Part shown: in pieces, positions 37,076 to 49,200 of the stretch
How positions within the stretch are numbered: position 1 is the stretch's first letter
How the letters are laid out: each line of letters begins with the position of its first letter
Assembly: GCF_031755915.1 (NCBI RefSeq)
Contig: NC_083383.1
Span: 624,001 to 688,000, forward strand
Direction of reading: 5' to 3'
From: Ziziphus jujuba
Taxonomy: Eukaryota > Streptophyta > Magnoliopsida > Rosales > Rhamnaceae
DNA: 64,000 nucleotides
Position numbers and translations under genes: made by a program
The notes under the pieces: generated by a model
The model's database searches: none
Seen by the model: the letters and a program-made list of their open reading frames with translations, nothing else
Told to the model about the DNA's origin: nothing

Positions 37076-37829
37076 TTAAGTTGTAAGCCAAAATTCTTTC
37101 ACTAGACTAGACGACTATCATTCCAAGCACCAAAAAAGATAGATTAATTTGTTAATAGAAAAAAAGAAAATTTGAATTTTGAACAACCTAATAGATTAAT
37201 TTGTTAATAGAAAAAAGAAAATTGAATTTTTAACAACCTAACCTGCTGCACTGCTGGCAAAACCTCTGCATCTGCTTGGCAACGAGAGCTTTAGTGGATT
37301 TACTATGAAGCTCACACACCTTATGTCGGCGATGATAGTCTTTTGCATTTGAAAGATCTTCCTTGCAGTTATCTACCTGGCACATGGGATAAGTAGCGCC
37401 GGGAGATCCGGAACGGACCCTTTTGTTGGGCCTGGAAACAGGTTCCTCTACGCAAGCCAAACCGCCTCCCAGATTCAGGCGAAGGCTATCATCGTCTTCT
37501 CCAGCGGAGTTCTTCTTCAAGGTTGAGCCTGAGCCTGAGCCTGAGCCTGACGACACCTCTCCTCTCTTCTTCTGCTCAGGTGTAGCTGCTGTTGACGAAC
37601 CTAGACGCAGAGCCTCGGCGTCTACAGGTTTCGCGAGGAACCTCAAACTGTCCCACTCCCAGACTTTAGGGCTCCAGCTGTCGCCAGGGTTTGCAAAGCG
37701 CTGCTGCTGGAAATTGGGGGTCTGATAAAGGAGATCGCGCTTCCTCGCCATGGCTGGGGCATCGCAGTACCGACTTGAAAGTGTTTGATGGATGAAAATT
37801 GGAGAGGCCACTTGCGCCACCTCTTCCAT
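33401..37829 (-). CDS. SPL14: Squamosa promoter-binding-like transcription factor, SPL14 type
   Basis: Ten exons: 37829-37243, 36998-36805, 36708-35888, 35768-35694, 35567-35460, 35374-35257, 34998-34863, 34783-34636, 34524-33922 and 33790-33401, all with GT-AG limits; lengths sum to 3180 nt, 1059 aa. The SBP zinc domain (about 148-223) starts [19 protein letters not shown], ends in the bipartite nuclear signal [17 protein letters not shown], and is split by intron 1 at the usual Arg codon. An LRLNL motif (116-120) resembles an EAR repression motif. The C-terminal half has ELGWLFQRK, ankyrin-like [12 protein letters not shown] and a hydrophobic segment at about 1021-1038. This long architecture is that of Arabidopsis SPL14/SPL16, not the short miR156-controlled SPLs; I see no miR156 site. 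SPL14 binds GTAC-core DNA and affects development and fumonisin B1 sensitivity in Arabidopsis. A GAGCCT hexamer repeat (37525-37550) encodes a GSGSGS stretch. Confidence 0.95.
37044..37077 (+). repeat. (CTTT)n microsatellite in SPL14 intron 1
   Basis: About eight tandem CTTT units, next to the acceptor side of intron 1 (AAAG on the transcribed strand). Confidence 0.9.
37141..37243 (-). repeat. 52 bp tandem duplication at the SPL14 exon 1 donor
   Basis: Copies at 37141-37192 and 37193-37242. The copy next to the exon carries the working donor (AG|GTTAGG on the minus strand); the inner copy has ATTAGG at the same place, so the G of GT is lost. Both copies share the AATTTGTTAATAG core. Confidence 0.85.
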
Positions 37830-38079
37830 TTTATTTTTTTATATTACAATCCCAAACTAAACACCTGCTCCGCCACAAAACCCAGCCCCTCCACCCCCTA
37901 TAACACCGATCAAAATTCCAAAATCAGTTCCTTTAAAATCCCGAATTTCGTAAATTAAATTTATTTTTTTTAAATAAAAAACAAAATGGACTCAAAACTC
38001 CTCAAGGCAAATCGATGAAACTGACTCATGGAAAATAGCTTGGCGGAAGGTTTCACGCAAAGATTGATTCAAGTCGTAC

Positions 38080-38114
<35 letters not shown>

Positions 38115-39690
38115 TACATATAAAGCGTAAATTGCAGACGAGGAAAAAGCGGATGAAATATAGCAAAATGAATATTATACCTTCACTAAATTACAGACTC
38201 CATCCACCTCTGCTTCGTTGAAATAATTAAAATCCCAAACTAGAAAACTCCCGGAAAAATAAATAATAATAATATTAAAAGACGAAGATAGGAAATTTCC
38301 AAGCACAAAATCTTGACCTCCGATCTAAACTATCTCTTCCGGTGAAACAAGGAATCCAAAATCGACGTCCGATACTCAGATAACTTGGAAACCGTTAAAA
38401 CTGGAAAGCAAGGATCTTGTAACATGGAAACTTGGAAAACTCCTTTCGTTTTTTTTTTTTTTTTTTTTTTTTGGCTCTTTTTTTCCTCCTGTAAAATTCT
38501 TTCTCTCCCAAACTTTCTTCTCTCCTGTCCTTAGCTTCTAACAAACTTCTCTTTTCGAAGATTGGCCAAAACCCGTAAATTGAAGCAACTTCGGGGCTTT
38601 AATGGGGCCGCCCAATGACCAACGAAGAATCCAAGACCTTTCCTAATTAACCTATCTATTTTCTTTTTTTTTTTTTTAATTCTATTTTGTTGTTGTTATT
38701 ATATTTTTGGTTGTATGTGTAAATTCTGAGACTTCTGAGCAGCCAACATACTTGATCTAAAGACGATAAAAGCTAAAAAAGTAAAACCCCGCCTTTTCCC
38801 TCACTCCACGCGAAATTCTACTGCACAGTCTACTTTTACTGAATTGCCCTTTGCCTCTTCCTTCTTCCTTCTATCATTATTATTATTATTATTATTCACA
38901 CGTACGGATGAAGAAATATGCGTGCAAGCGACTTTCCCATGCCCTGCCAATCACATCCCACCACAACTCTTTTCTCTCCCTTTCGATGCAATTACCATTT
39001 TGACACCCTCTCCATTTTCTTCAGAGATTTCTTGAAATTGAGGGTTGATCTTCCTTTTTTTTTTTTTTTTTTAAAATTTTTCCTTCTGATGATACAAAAA
39101 GACTCGAAAAAAAAATTTTGATATTGCATTAGAAAGGCAAATGGAAGATTTTATTATTATTATTATTATTATTATTGGTAAGGTTTTTCGGTGGTAATAG
39201 TGGACTAGTATATGATATTATAATTTGGTATGAAATATAGTTAGGGCATGGTGGAGGAAAAAGTGCTAGGGGATGGATATAGCTGAATTATGAATGGTGA
39301 GTGTGGTGTTTAAGCATGGAAATATAATTACACATGCACATTACAGTGTGAAGAATCCGAAGATGACGAAAGGGCAGATAAATTTTCAACAACCAGACAC
39401 CCAAACAAATGAAGCATTCATGAAGACCGGTAAAAATAAAATAAAATGTAAAAAATCGGGGCACCTGTCTTCCATCTATACTTGAGATATTGACATTTTG
39501 ACTTTGCATTAAATCGATGATGACTCTAACCCTGTAGTTCTGCCCGTGTTTTCAAAAGTCTTTTAATTTTACTTTGTTTAATGATTTGAAACATTTTATT
39601 ATAAAAAAAAATAATATATATATATATAAATGTATGTGTAATTTAAGAAAGAAGAAGCAGATAAATAATTAAAGAACGAAAAAAACAAAA
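37830..39690. other. SPL14 upstream region, no other gene seen
   Basis: Should hold the SPL14 leader and promoter. Contains a compound (TA)n-(CA)n block at about 38080-38115, long poly-T tracts (38449-38472, 39055-39073) and two (TTA)n runs (38876-38896, 39152-39176). No further coding sequence recognised. Confidence 0.45.
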
Positions 39691-39699
39691 AAGTAGGAG

Positions 39700-40206
39700 A
39701 GGCAGGGAGTCCAACTCCAGACCGCTCAGGTCGTCTAAAAGGCGGGCGCAGGGAGAAGTTTGAGGCTGCCAAGTGCAAAACAAAAGCAAATGGGAGGGGG
39801 AAGGAGAAAGAGATCAGAGAAACCGCGTGGTGGCAGGTGGGTGTCGTCGGCGTCACGTAAATGCCGCCCAAAATGGAAGAATTTACCTCATTCCCATTTC
39901 CCACTAGCACTACCAAAATCAGCTGGTGTGAAATGACGGAAACCACCCCCCACTGCCTCCCTGTCTCACTTTCGCAAGGACACTTTTGTCCCTTAGCGTC
40001 TGTCTATAAATTTTTCAATTTCATATAGGAAAGAAAAAAGAACACTAATAAAGAGGAAGGGAAATCAGTTGCGAGAGAGAGTCAGATACATACATATACA
40101 CATACACTCATTCGTGGGAACCAGCTGTATTATCGTACAATGCATTTGGTCGGATCTATGGATCTCGTTGTACCGCTCTTAAAATCAGTGGTCACGTCAC
40201 AGTAAA
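39700..40206 (+). promoter_or_regulatory. Promoter-like block without a recognisable gene
   Basis: A GC-richer block (39700-39980) with a GTCACGTAA motif near 39850 is followed by a TATA-like TCTATAAAT at about 40001-40011, an A/G-rich leader-like stretch and a 21-codon ATG frame at 40141-40206. Nothing recognisable follows; the next kilobases are very AT-rich. Could be the promoter of a lost or non-coding gene, or a distal element of SPL14. Inference from composition and motif order. Confidence 0.3.
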
Positions 40207-43200
40207 ACCGTAAACAACCAAAAAAATAATAATTATTATAATAATAATAAAAAATCCATTTTCATTTTAAATAAAACATTGGATTTTTATCAAAAAAATA
40301 AAAATAAAACTTCTAATAAAATTGTTGGCCTTTTTCTGACATCCTAACAATGACACGTGGAACTGGTCCAGAGGATTTTCATATTGTACCGGGCCATAAG
40401 ACGTGCATTTTGTTTTTTATCATTCATCGTGATTCGTAGTAAAATCATTGATAACATGTTACTTATAAATTGGTAGGAGTTAGCTATGTTTTGATTTTTT
40501 ATTTGAAATTTTTTTGTTTAAAAAAGATAACCCTTTTGAAATAGCAATGTAGATGTTCAAATTATATAACTACCATTAATAATAATAAATAGTAATTTTT
40601 ATCAGATTTTTTTATCAAAAATACTAAAAATTGTTATATATCATTTGATATTTTAATATTTTAATAATTTTAACATTGTTACAATAAAAATAAATTTCTT
40701 ATTAAAAAATCTTTTATTTCATAAAAATAACAAATGTTAAGTTATCATTTTTTAAATTTAAATTTAAATATTAATTATCATTCATTCCATGATTAAATAT
40801 TTTTCTCATAAGTAATTTTGATTTAATTAAATCAGTATAAAAGAGACTTATTAGTTGTTTATCATATAATAATGTTAGAGTTATAACAAAATTTATTGAT
40901 TAAATAATCTAAAAATTATATGTTAATATAATATAGTAATGAATGTGATAATATGTAATTAATTTATTTTTAAATTTATTTATTTATTTATTTATATTTA
41001 AATTATATAAATATATCTATTAACAAAGTTTTAATACATATCATTTAATAAATTAATTTGATGAATATTCTAACCTTTGTGGTATTATCACTTTATCATA
41101 CAATAATACACCATATACATTTGTTCGGAATGTTTTCAATTTCAAGCACTTCCACGTTTTATCTGCTTCGATTGAAAAGCCAATAATGCCCCCACTAGAA
41201 ACCTACGCCTTTCAGTTCCAACGCTCGGAAAAAGTGGTCCACGCTTCTGCTGAAGCAATCGTCGTGCTCCCGCAATGACCTCTTCAGCGCCAGCCCCTAC
41301 CATTTTTTAATGAAAATAAGATAAATCTCTAGTTGACTAACTAATTTTTCTTTTTCTCTGCTCCTTTTTACACTAAAAAATTTGAAGTTAATATTATTCA
41401 TACTTCTAGTATAAATATTTATTAAAAACATAATTATTTTTACTGTTTATTTACGACAATTTTAATTAACAAATGTACCCTAGAAGCTCCAAGCTCTTCA
41501 ACCAACAAGGAGCAAGGGAAATATAAATTTTACTTTAAAAGCTAATGACATCTTTAGTGAAAATGTAGATTATGTTATACATAACATAGAATTTTTTCTT
41601 TTTCTTTTTTTGTTATTTTTCTTTATAAAATATAACATAGAACTTGAAAGGGCTATCTATGTAATATAGGAATTGAAAGAGATTAAATTTTGTATGAAAT
41701 AAATATGTACTTGATAAGCACTCAATCTAAAAATCAATTTATAATAGTTTATTTAAATATACATTTGGATATGAAAAATGTAATTTATAAGTGATTATTA
41801 AGAGAATTTATATGTTAAATGAAATTTTATTTGCTTACCGTTAAAATATTTACTTTTAAAATTTTAGAATAAAAAATAATAAAAACAAAAATTTTTTTAT
41901 TAAAAAAAAAAAGAATTGATGATTTTGAGTATCCATTTTTTGCTTTTTAAACAGAAATTATATTGTTGATAAAAATTATTTTACTTGGTTGTGGTAAAAG
42001 ACAATTTAGCCATCCACGAATCGATTAGGGATTTTCTTAATATAAAAATCAATTTTGAATAGTTTTTCTAATCCTAATATGTTTGTTTATTTATTTTCTT
42101 TAAAATAAATTATATTCTTCAAAATAATTGTCTTATCATTGATAAAGAGTATTTTTAATATTTTGGTAAGACACACCATCAATCTTTTGGAAGTAAACGA
42201 TCACTAATTGCTAAAATATTTTAACCACATTAGAAAACTCTCAAATGGATTTATATAAGAACTTTATCAAGCTAATATAATAATAATAATAATAATATAC
42301 ACTATCATTGTGACAGCATGTCTAATAGTGAAAATAATTTCTCAATGTATGACAAGTGGCGTATAATCTAACATTGTTAAAATTTAGATGACGTAGAGAT
42401 CAATTGAACATTTGTTAATCAATAATAATAACGTGTACAAAACTGATTTAGACTAATTTTACTATTAAAAATAAAATTTAAAATATCTTAAAAATATATA
42501 TAAGAATAAATATTTACTTTCAGAACCGGGCAAAGCCAAAAAAGTAATTCACGATGACATACTGAAAGTAGACTCAAATTATTATGACTTTTAACCATTT
42601 ATTATTTGGGCTATAAAAATGATATTTACTAGCATGCTTTGTAATTAATTATTTAAGTTTTAATAATATTAAAAAATTATTGGTTGAACTTTATGATTAT
42701 TTTGTACAGTATTGTTTAGATGAACATTTGGACATCCTATATGTTCTAAGTTATCCTTTATTGTAAAATTACGATTAACAATGTTAGAGGATGTATTTAG
42801 TTAGCCAGTTTGAAGAATATTTCAATTAGAAACGTATTATGATAATATAAAAATTAAATAAATAAACTAGAAATCAGACAAATGCAAATGAAACATAAAA
42901 ACTATAATAAATACTAATATTAGAATAATAAATGTTTACATAAAATAATAATGAATATGAGATGAAGAATACCATTTTTATATAAGACAGTACCTTTTTA
43001 AGATAAACAAATACTCTAATTAGAGGGCCAAATACCTATTTATAGATAATTTTATTTTATATTTTTTTTTAACAATACTATATGTAATTAAAAATGAAAA
43101 ACAAAAAGCTTCATGGGCCAATGGCCTCGAAGGCCGAAAGTGGCTCTGTCATTGTTTGACAATGTTTAGATAATATATTAACTTAATATTTATTATAAGT

Positions 43201-46200
43201 ATTATTATGAAAGAGTAGTTTATTTAAAATTTTAATAATATTATTTATATGGAATGTTTATTTTCACAGTTTATAATTTTGTTTGGACTACTTTAAATGT
43301 CTACTTGGCAAATACTTAATAACAGCTTAACCCAAAAAAAAAAAAAAAAATCTAATTCAATCTCTATCAAATAAAATGAAAATAATTGACACAATATTTA
43401 TTTGTTGAAGTTTAGATAAAACATTGGAGAATAACTTTTGGCAATTGTCATTCAAATAAACTTCTATGCCATCTAATTGGGAAGTTTTTCAATGCTCTAA
43501 ATAAGATAAACAACAATTCATAGAGTAATTGAAAATGTTGTAATGCTTATTTTTCTAATTCGCTTGATAGAGTTTTTAAACAAATTCATCAGATTTCTAA
43601 ACGACTATTTTTTTTTTTTTTTATAATGACCTAAAAATTATATAAATTTATAAATCAGTGAAAATGCTCATATATTCTTTTTAATAATACATGCCGATTG
43701 TTATATAGATGGTATAAAAATTGATAATATTTAAATTTAAATGATATAAAGATACAGTTAATTGTAAAATTACACTCCAATAATAATGCATGCAAAAGTT
43801 AAGTGTGGATATTAATAATTGATTAATTAATTTATTTTATTCGTTAAAATGATTTAACTTTTTAAAGAAAATTTTATTTTTTAAAATAGTTAATAAACCT
43901 TTCAAAAATACAAGATTATTTAATAATATGATTTGTTTTTACCTATTTAAATGGATATATTAAAGAAATTTCTTTTAAATAATTATATTTTTTTAATCTG
44001 ATAAAAAATTTAATAATAAATAAATTCACTCGAAACGCTCACATATTCAGCTATGATATTACGAATCGTGCAGGCAATTAAGTTTCTCCAATTAATGAAA
44101 AGCTCTAGACTTCCGCCCTAGAAAAGACGACGGAAAAAGTGGGGAGGGAGGGGGATTGCCACTTTCATGGGTCCATGATACTCAGAAAAAAAAAAAAAGA
44201 AAAAAAAAGAAGATAGAGAATTTGGTAATAGAAAAGGAGATGGAGAATTTGGTAATAGAAAAGGAGTTTTCAATTCTAGACTTTTAGGTATAAAATCAAT
44301 CAATGCAATTGTACGAATGAAAATGAACTGTACTCCAACTCTTCTCTATTTTCTTTTTTTTTTTAAATATATATCTATATATTACACACAAAAATTAATG
44401 GGTGTTTTGACGTCAAAATTATTTGATGAATGGGGGGATTAATTTGGGTGGATAAATCCGATCCAAGGGCCAAAAATGAAGGGGACTTTCTCAAGTACGT
44501 GGCGCGATATTGTGCAAAAAGTCGTGGCAATTTGGTTTGGAAACACGAAGACCAGCAGAGGGCCAGCTGTATGCTGTATGAACTGTGAAGTGAGATGAAG
44601 GAGGAGTTCTTCTTTTTCCCCCTTTTTTATGTTTTCTTCTGGCAACAATTCTTCTGAATTGGCTTTCAAGTTAAAAAATTAAAAAAGAAAAAAAGAAAAA
44701 TCTAAAGGATAGAAACGAAGGGGAGTGACCGTACAATTCCACGTACTCCCCATAATAGTAAATAGGAGTAGTAGGATGAGTCCCATCCCATCCAATGATG
44801 TTAAAAGTTGGGCAATCAGCTTTTTATTTTTTTGTTTTAATGGTAAATACAATCAGCTTTTTCTATCCCCGCCATCTTCCTCCTTGTTTATTTTCTTCTT
44901 TGGTGATATTATTACTCCTTTATCACAAAATTTTAAATTTAAGAGAGTATATTATATCACTTTAAATTCTTTTACAAATAATTTTATATTAAATTAAATA
45001 ATCATGTTTTGAAAAGCTTAAATTTTTGAAAGGTAAATCATCGTTACTTTTATAAAATCCAAATATCCAATTCCTTCATAAAAAAAAAAAAACGCAATTG
45101 TTTTTTTGGTAATTAACTTTTGAATGTGGTTCATCTAATCGGATAGAGAGATAAACAATGTGTGGATATACTTTTTGTATGCAATTTATGTTGGTATGGT
45201 TTTGATAATGTTGTTTTCATTTTTCGTAAATAATTGATAATGTTGTTTAAAAAAAAAAAAAAGGAAGAAAACGAGATTTGATAATATTTCTTATATATAG
45301 CCCAATTTAAGTTTCAAATAAAAGTTTACAATTTAAAATTTAAAGGCATAAAACTATTTTTTAATAAGGGAATGGATGCGGAATTGAAGGTGTGGAAACC
45401 GTTGACCAATCATTTTCATAATCCGGCACTTGGCACTCAAAGATACCCTCCATTCCAAAGCAGGAGGGTAGTGGTGCGTGGGGCCCAATTGGTACCCCAA
45501 AACAACCATGTGCTCCAGAGTCCCCACCATGTACGGAAGATGATAAAAATGGTATTTCCTTTCAGGAAATGGGGGTTTGCATGTGTACCACGTGAATTCT
45601 TGGTACCAAAATGCCATCCAAAGGAAATGCCGGCCTTATTTACCACTGCCATTCCCAAGCAACTTCTTTTGTGCTGCCAATGCATATATGTTTAACCAAA
45701 AATATATATATATATATATTCTTCAAAATTTAAAAGACGTAAAATATATACATACACTTCAAAATATTAAAGACGTTGTGTCCGTTCTCTCGACACAAAA
45801 TCAAATAATTTTGTGTTTCATGAGAATATTAATGTCAGAGGGTAACATTCATAATATTTGCTTCTAAATCTCTAATCCTTCAATTTGTACGTTATAAACC
45901 TGCTGTAGTCTAGTCCGCTTCAACTACATACACATTGGTAGGTGAAAAATCCCCAAAATATTTCTACTTATTATAAAATAGTTAATGTAATCAACACCCG
46001 AAGAAATATGTTTTTCTCACAAATAAAAGGAAACCGATATACCTTACAATTAACGACAAAAGAATGCCAACTAGAGGAAGAACCAATCCTGACCAAGACA
46101 CACAAAAGAATCGCCTATATATATGTATAATAATATAAATATAAATTGTATACATTATATATCTCATCTCATCTCCATGGGAATGTCCCACCAAACTCTA

Positions 46201-46226
46201 TATTATTTGCCTAGAACGGGATATGA
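40207..46226. other. AT-rich gene desert
   Basis: About 6 kb, mostly very AT-rich, with no coding sequence that I can support. Exceptions in composition are a GC-richer islet at about 41119-41310 and another at about 45360-45690. A (TAA)n run sits at 42278-42297 and several poly-A/T tracts are present. Around 44100-44700 there is more balanced sequence without a recognisable gene. The last part (about 45900-46226) is likely the 3' flank of the PPI-like gene. Confidence 0.5.
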
Positions 46227-49200
46227 TCAGAAACCGAGCCATTGCAGGCAGGATTTAGAGGAGAGGTTGCTGTTACCCATCAAAAAGAGGACAAAGAAAA
46301 GCGCAACCGCAACAAGGGTCCACATCCAAGGCTGCATCCTTCTTTTGCTCCTGTTTCGAAGAGGCAGAGGCATAGGTTTTGCCCTTGTTTGCAGTTTTGT
46401 CAACTGTGAATGTGATGATGCTTTCTGAGGCCTCTTTAACGCTGTCGGTTTCTCCTTGGCTTCAGACTCCTTTGGACTTCCACTAGGAATTTCCAAGCTT
46501 GGAGCTACACCTGAGTCTCCTTCGCTAATACCATTTGTAGCCTCTGTTCCATTTGCCTTCTTTCTATCCTTCTTCACTGCTCTCTTCTCCCTTTCCTGCG
46601 TAAACACCATAATGTCACAACAAATCATTATTACTCATGCAAACGAAATTCTCACCACAAACACACGGAAAGGCACAAATATCAATCGTTCTATGCATAA
46701 ACATCCAAAATGCAAACTAATTGGAAACTTAAAATTCACCTTCTGTTTCTGTTCAGCTTCCTTCTGTGCCCTGATTGCTGCCCTTGCTTGGGCCTTCTCA
46801 GCAATCCGTTTTTTCCTCTCGAGTGCCTCTTTAGCTTTGGCCTTCTCCTCCAACCTACGTTGTTCCTTCAACTTAGCAGCTTCTTCTTCCTTTCTTAATT
46901 CCTCTGCTTTCCTGGCCAACTCCGCTTCCTCTTTTGTCAGTTTCTTTTCTTCTTCTCTTGCCTCTTCAATCTCAATCCAACCAGAGATAGCTGGTGGGCC
47001 ATTTCCTAATGAAGCATGTTTTGCAGGTTTTTTAGTTTTAGCTTTTTGGTTCTCCCTCTCCTCAATCTTTGCCGCTGACTTATCTGGTTTTTCAGCCTCG
47101 ACAATCACAACTTGTTTTTCTTGTTCCTGAGTTGAAATAGGTGCCACTGAGTTATTTTTTGCTACTCTCTCATGCACAATATAAGGTATCACAGGTGGCT
47201 CCTCATCAGGACCAAGTGAGCGGCCATCCAAGGTCCCCAGTCTCCTCAGTGTGCTCCTGGTGTTACATCTTATGTATTCTTTCCGGAAATCATCATTTCT
47301 GTTCCAGAGTTCCATTACTTTCTCAACCTAAATAGGTGATTAGTCAGTGCCCAACAATAAAAAAATAAAAATAAAAAGAAAAAAAGAAGAAGGAAATTGA
47401 CAGATTTCCACCCAAAAATTAGCTAAAGAGTATTAAGAGACTTGAATAGGTTCACCTGATCAATACAAAGACATTGCAGTTGCTCTCTATCTCCAGTTGA
47501 TGCTAAATTGTTGGCCGCCTTTACATCATCCTTGTATCTCCAAAAATATTTATTCTGTGTATCCAAAGAACAAGAAGGTCAATCAAAATATCAAATTGAC
47601 AAAGGTGATTTCATCTTTCAAGTAACCATAGATTTCCAGTAGCAAAACTCCAAATTTATTCAGACAGCAATTATAGTTATTACTTTGTTTTGGCAAATAA
47701 TTTATACTTAAAAATTAAATATAAGTATATAACCACTAAATCAAAGTTGTAAATGCTCTAAACAAATCCCTCCTAATCACAAAAAAAAATTAAAAAAAAA
47801 GAAAAGGAAAAAAAAAAAAGAAAAAAAAAAGAAAGAAGAAGAACTGGTTAGCTTGAATACTTTTATCACTGATAATCTCGAAAAACTTTCATATGCAATT
47901 GAGGGGAAAAAAATTTCTGTTAAATCACCAAACAGGAAAAATAAAGTGGTAGCCATATTTCCCATAGCCATGAGATTTAATGTGAATATCATCCACTCGC
48001 AATTTATCTTGATTCCAAATGACATATAACATGGACGAAGTTAAGATCATCTAACAACATCGAGACAAAATCAAACATACAACATGATATTCATGCAAAA
48101 GAACTTCATGTGAAATAAAACCAATGCGATTATCTTATAATAGTAAAAAGCATTTTCATCCAGTAAAAACCTTAGCCTACTAAAATTAGGCAGCCAAATC
48201 ATAAATGAATTCAACTTGTTTTTAGCCATATTTTTTTTTTCACAAAAGAACGGGTCTTCCAACTATTCTATTAGTCAGCGTATTTAATAACTTTCTCATA
48301 ACCCGAATACAAAAAATGAGAAAAAAAATACCAATTACAAGAAAAATGTACCTTCTCATATTGCTGTTTCTTCAAACTCTGCATATGTGCATATGCTTCT
48401 TGTCGAATGCCATCAGCAGCTTTGAAGTGAGATAGTAATTCATTCAGCTCATCATTTTCATCATTGAATTTCTTCTTAGCAGCTCTAGTGACTAACTCAG
48501 CTTTAAGAAGATTATCCCTCAATAGATCAATCTCCTTTCTTAAAACCTGTAATAATGAAATATAAGATGATTAGTAGAACTTGCCATCATTCATCTACAC
48601 TACCAGACAAACTAAGATAACTAATATTGCTGCTCCCATCTAAACCTTTTGATATAGCGAATCAAAAAGCAAATATATGTACACATCTCAATATGCTCTT
48701 TTTATTTTTATTTACTCCTCCCGTGCATTTCACCTACGAGTTTCAAAAGTAACAAGAAAAAGGGCTCAAATAAGATAACTATACCTTCAAGCGCTCTTCA
48801 ATTTGGTCTTTTCGGCCTAAAGCCTGTTGAATTTCATCCTGCTTACCAATGCTCAAAGAGAGCTGTTCACGTAGTTGCTTCAATTGCTTGATTTCACGAA
48901 TTAATTGCTTTTCTTCCCTCAAAGGCAGGGTTTCATGTTCAATCATGTGTTCCATATTACGTATCTATTCAACATCAACAAATTGGGGGGAAAAAAAAAA
49001 GATGCACCCATGAGCATTTTTCTCAAATTCAAACATACTTCAGGCGTATCTAGGAATTATCACTCCAGAGATAAAACAGAAGAAGAAAAAGAAAAGAAAG
49101 TGAGTGGTTACCCTGCCATCAATATCCTCAACTGATATTGCATTTTTCACTTTGTTAATCATTAATTGAACAGAATCCACTTCTTGGCGTTTAGACTTAA

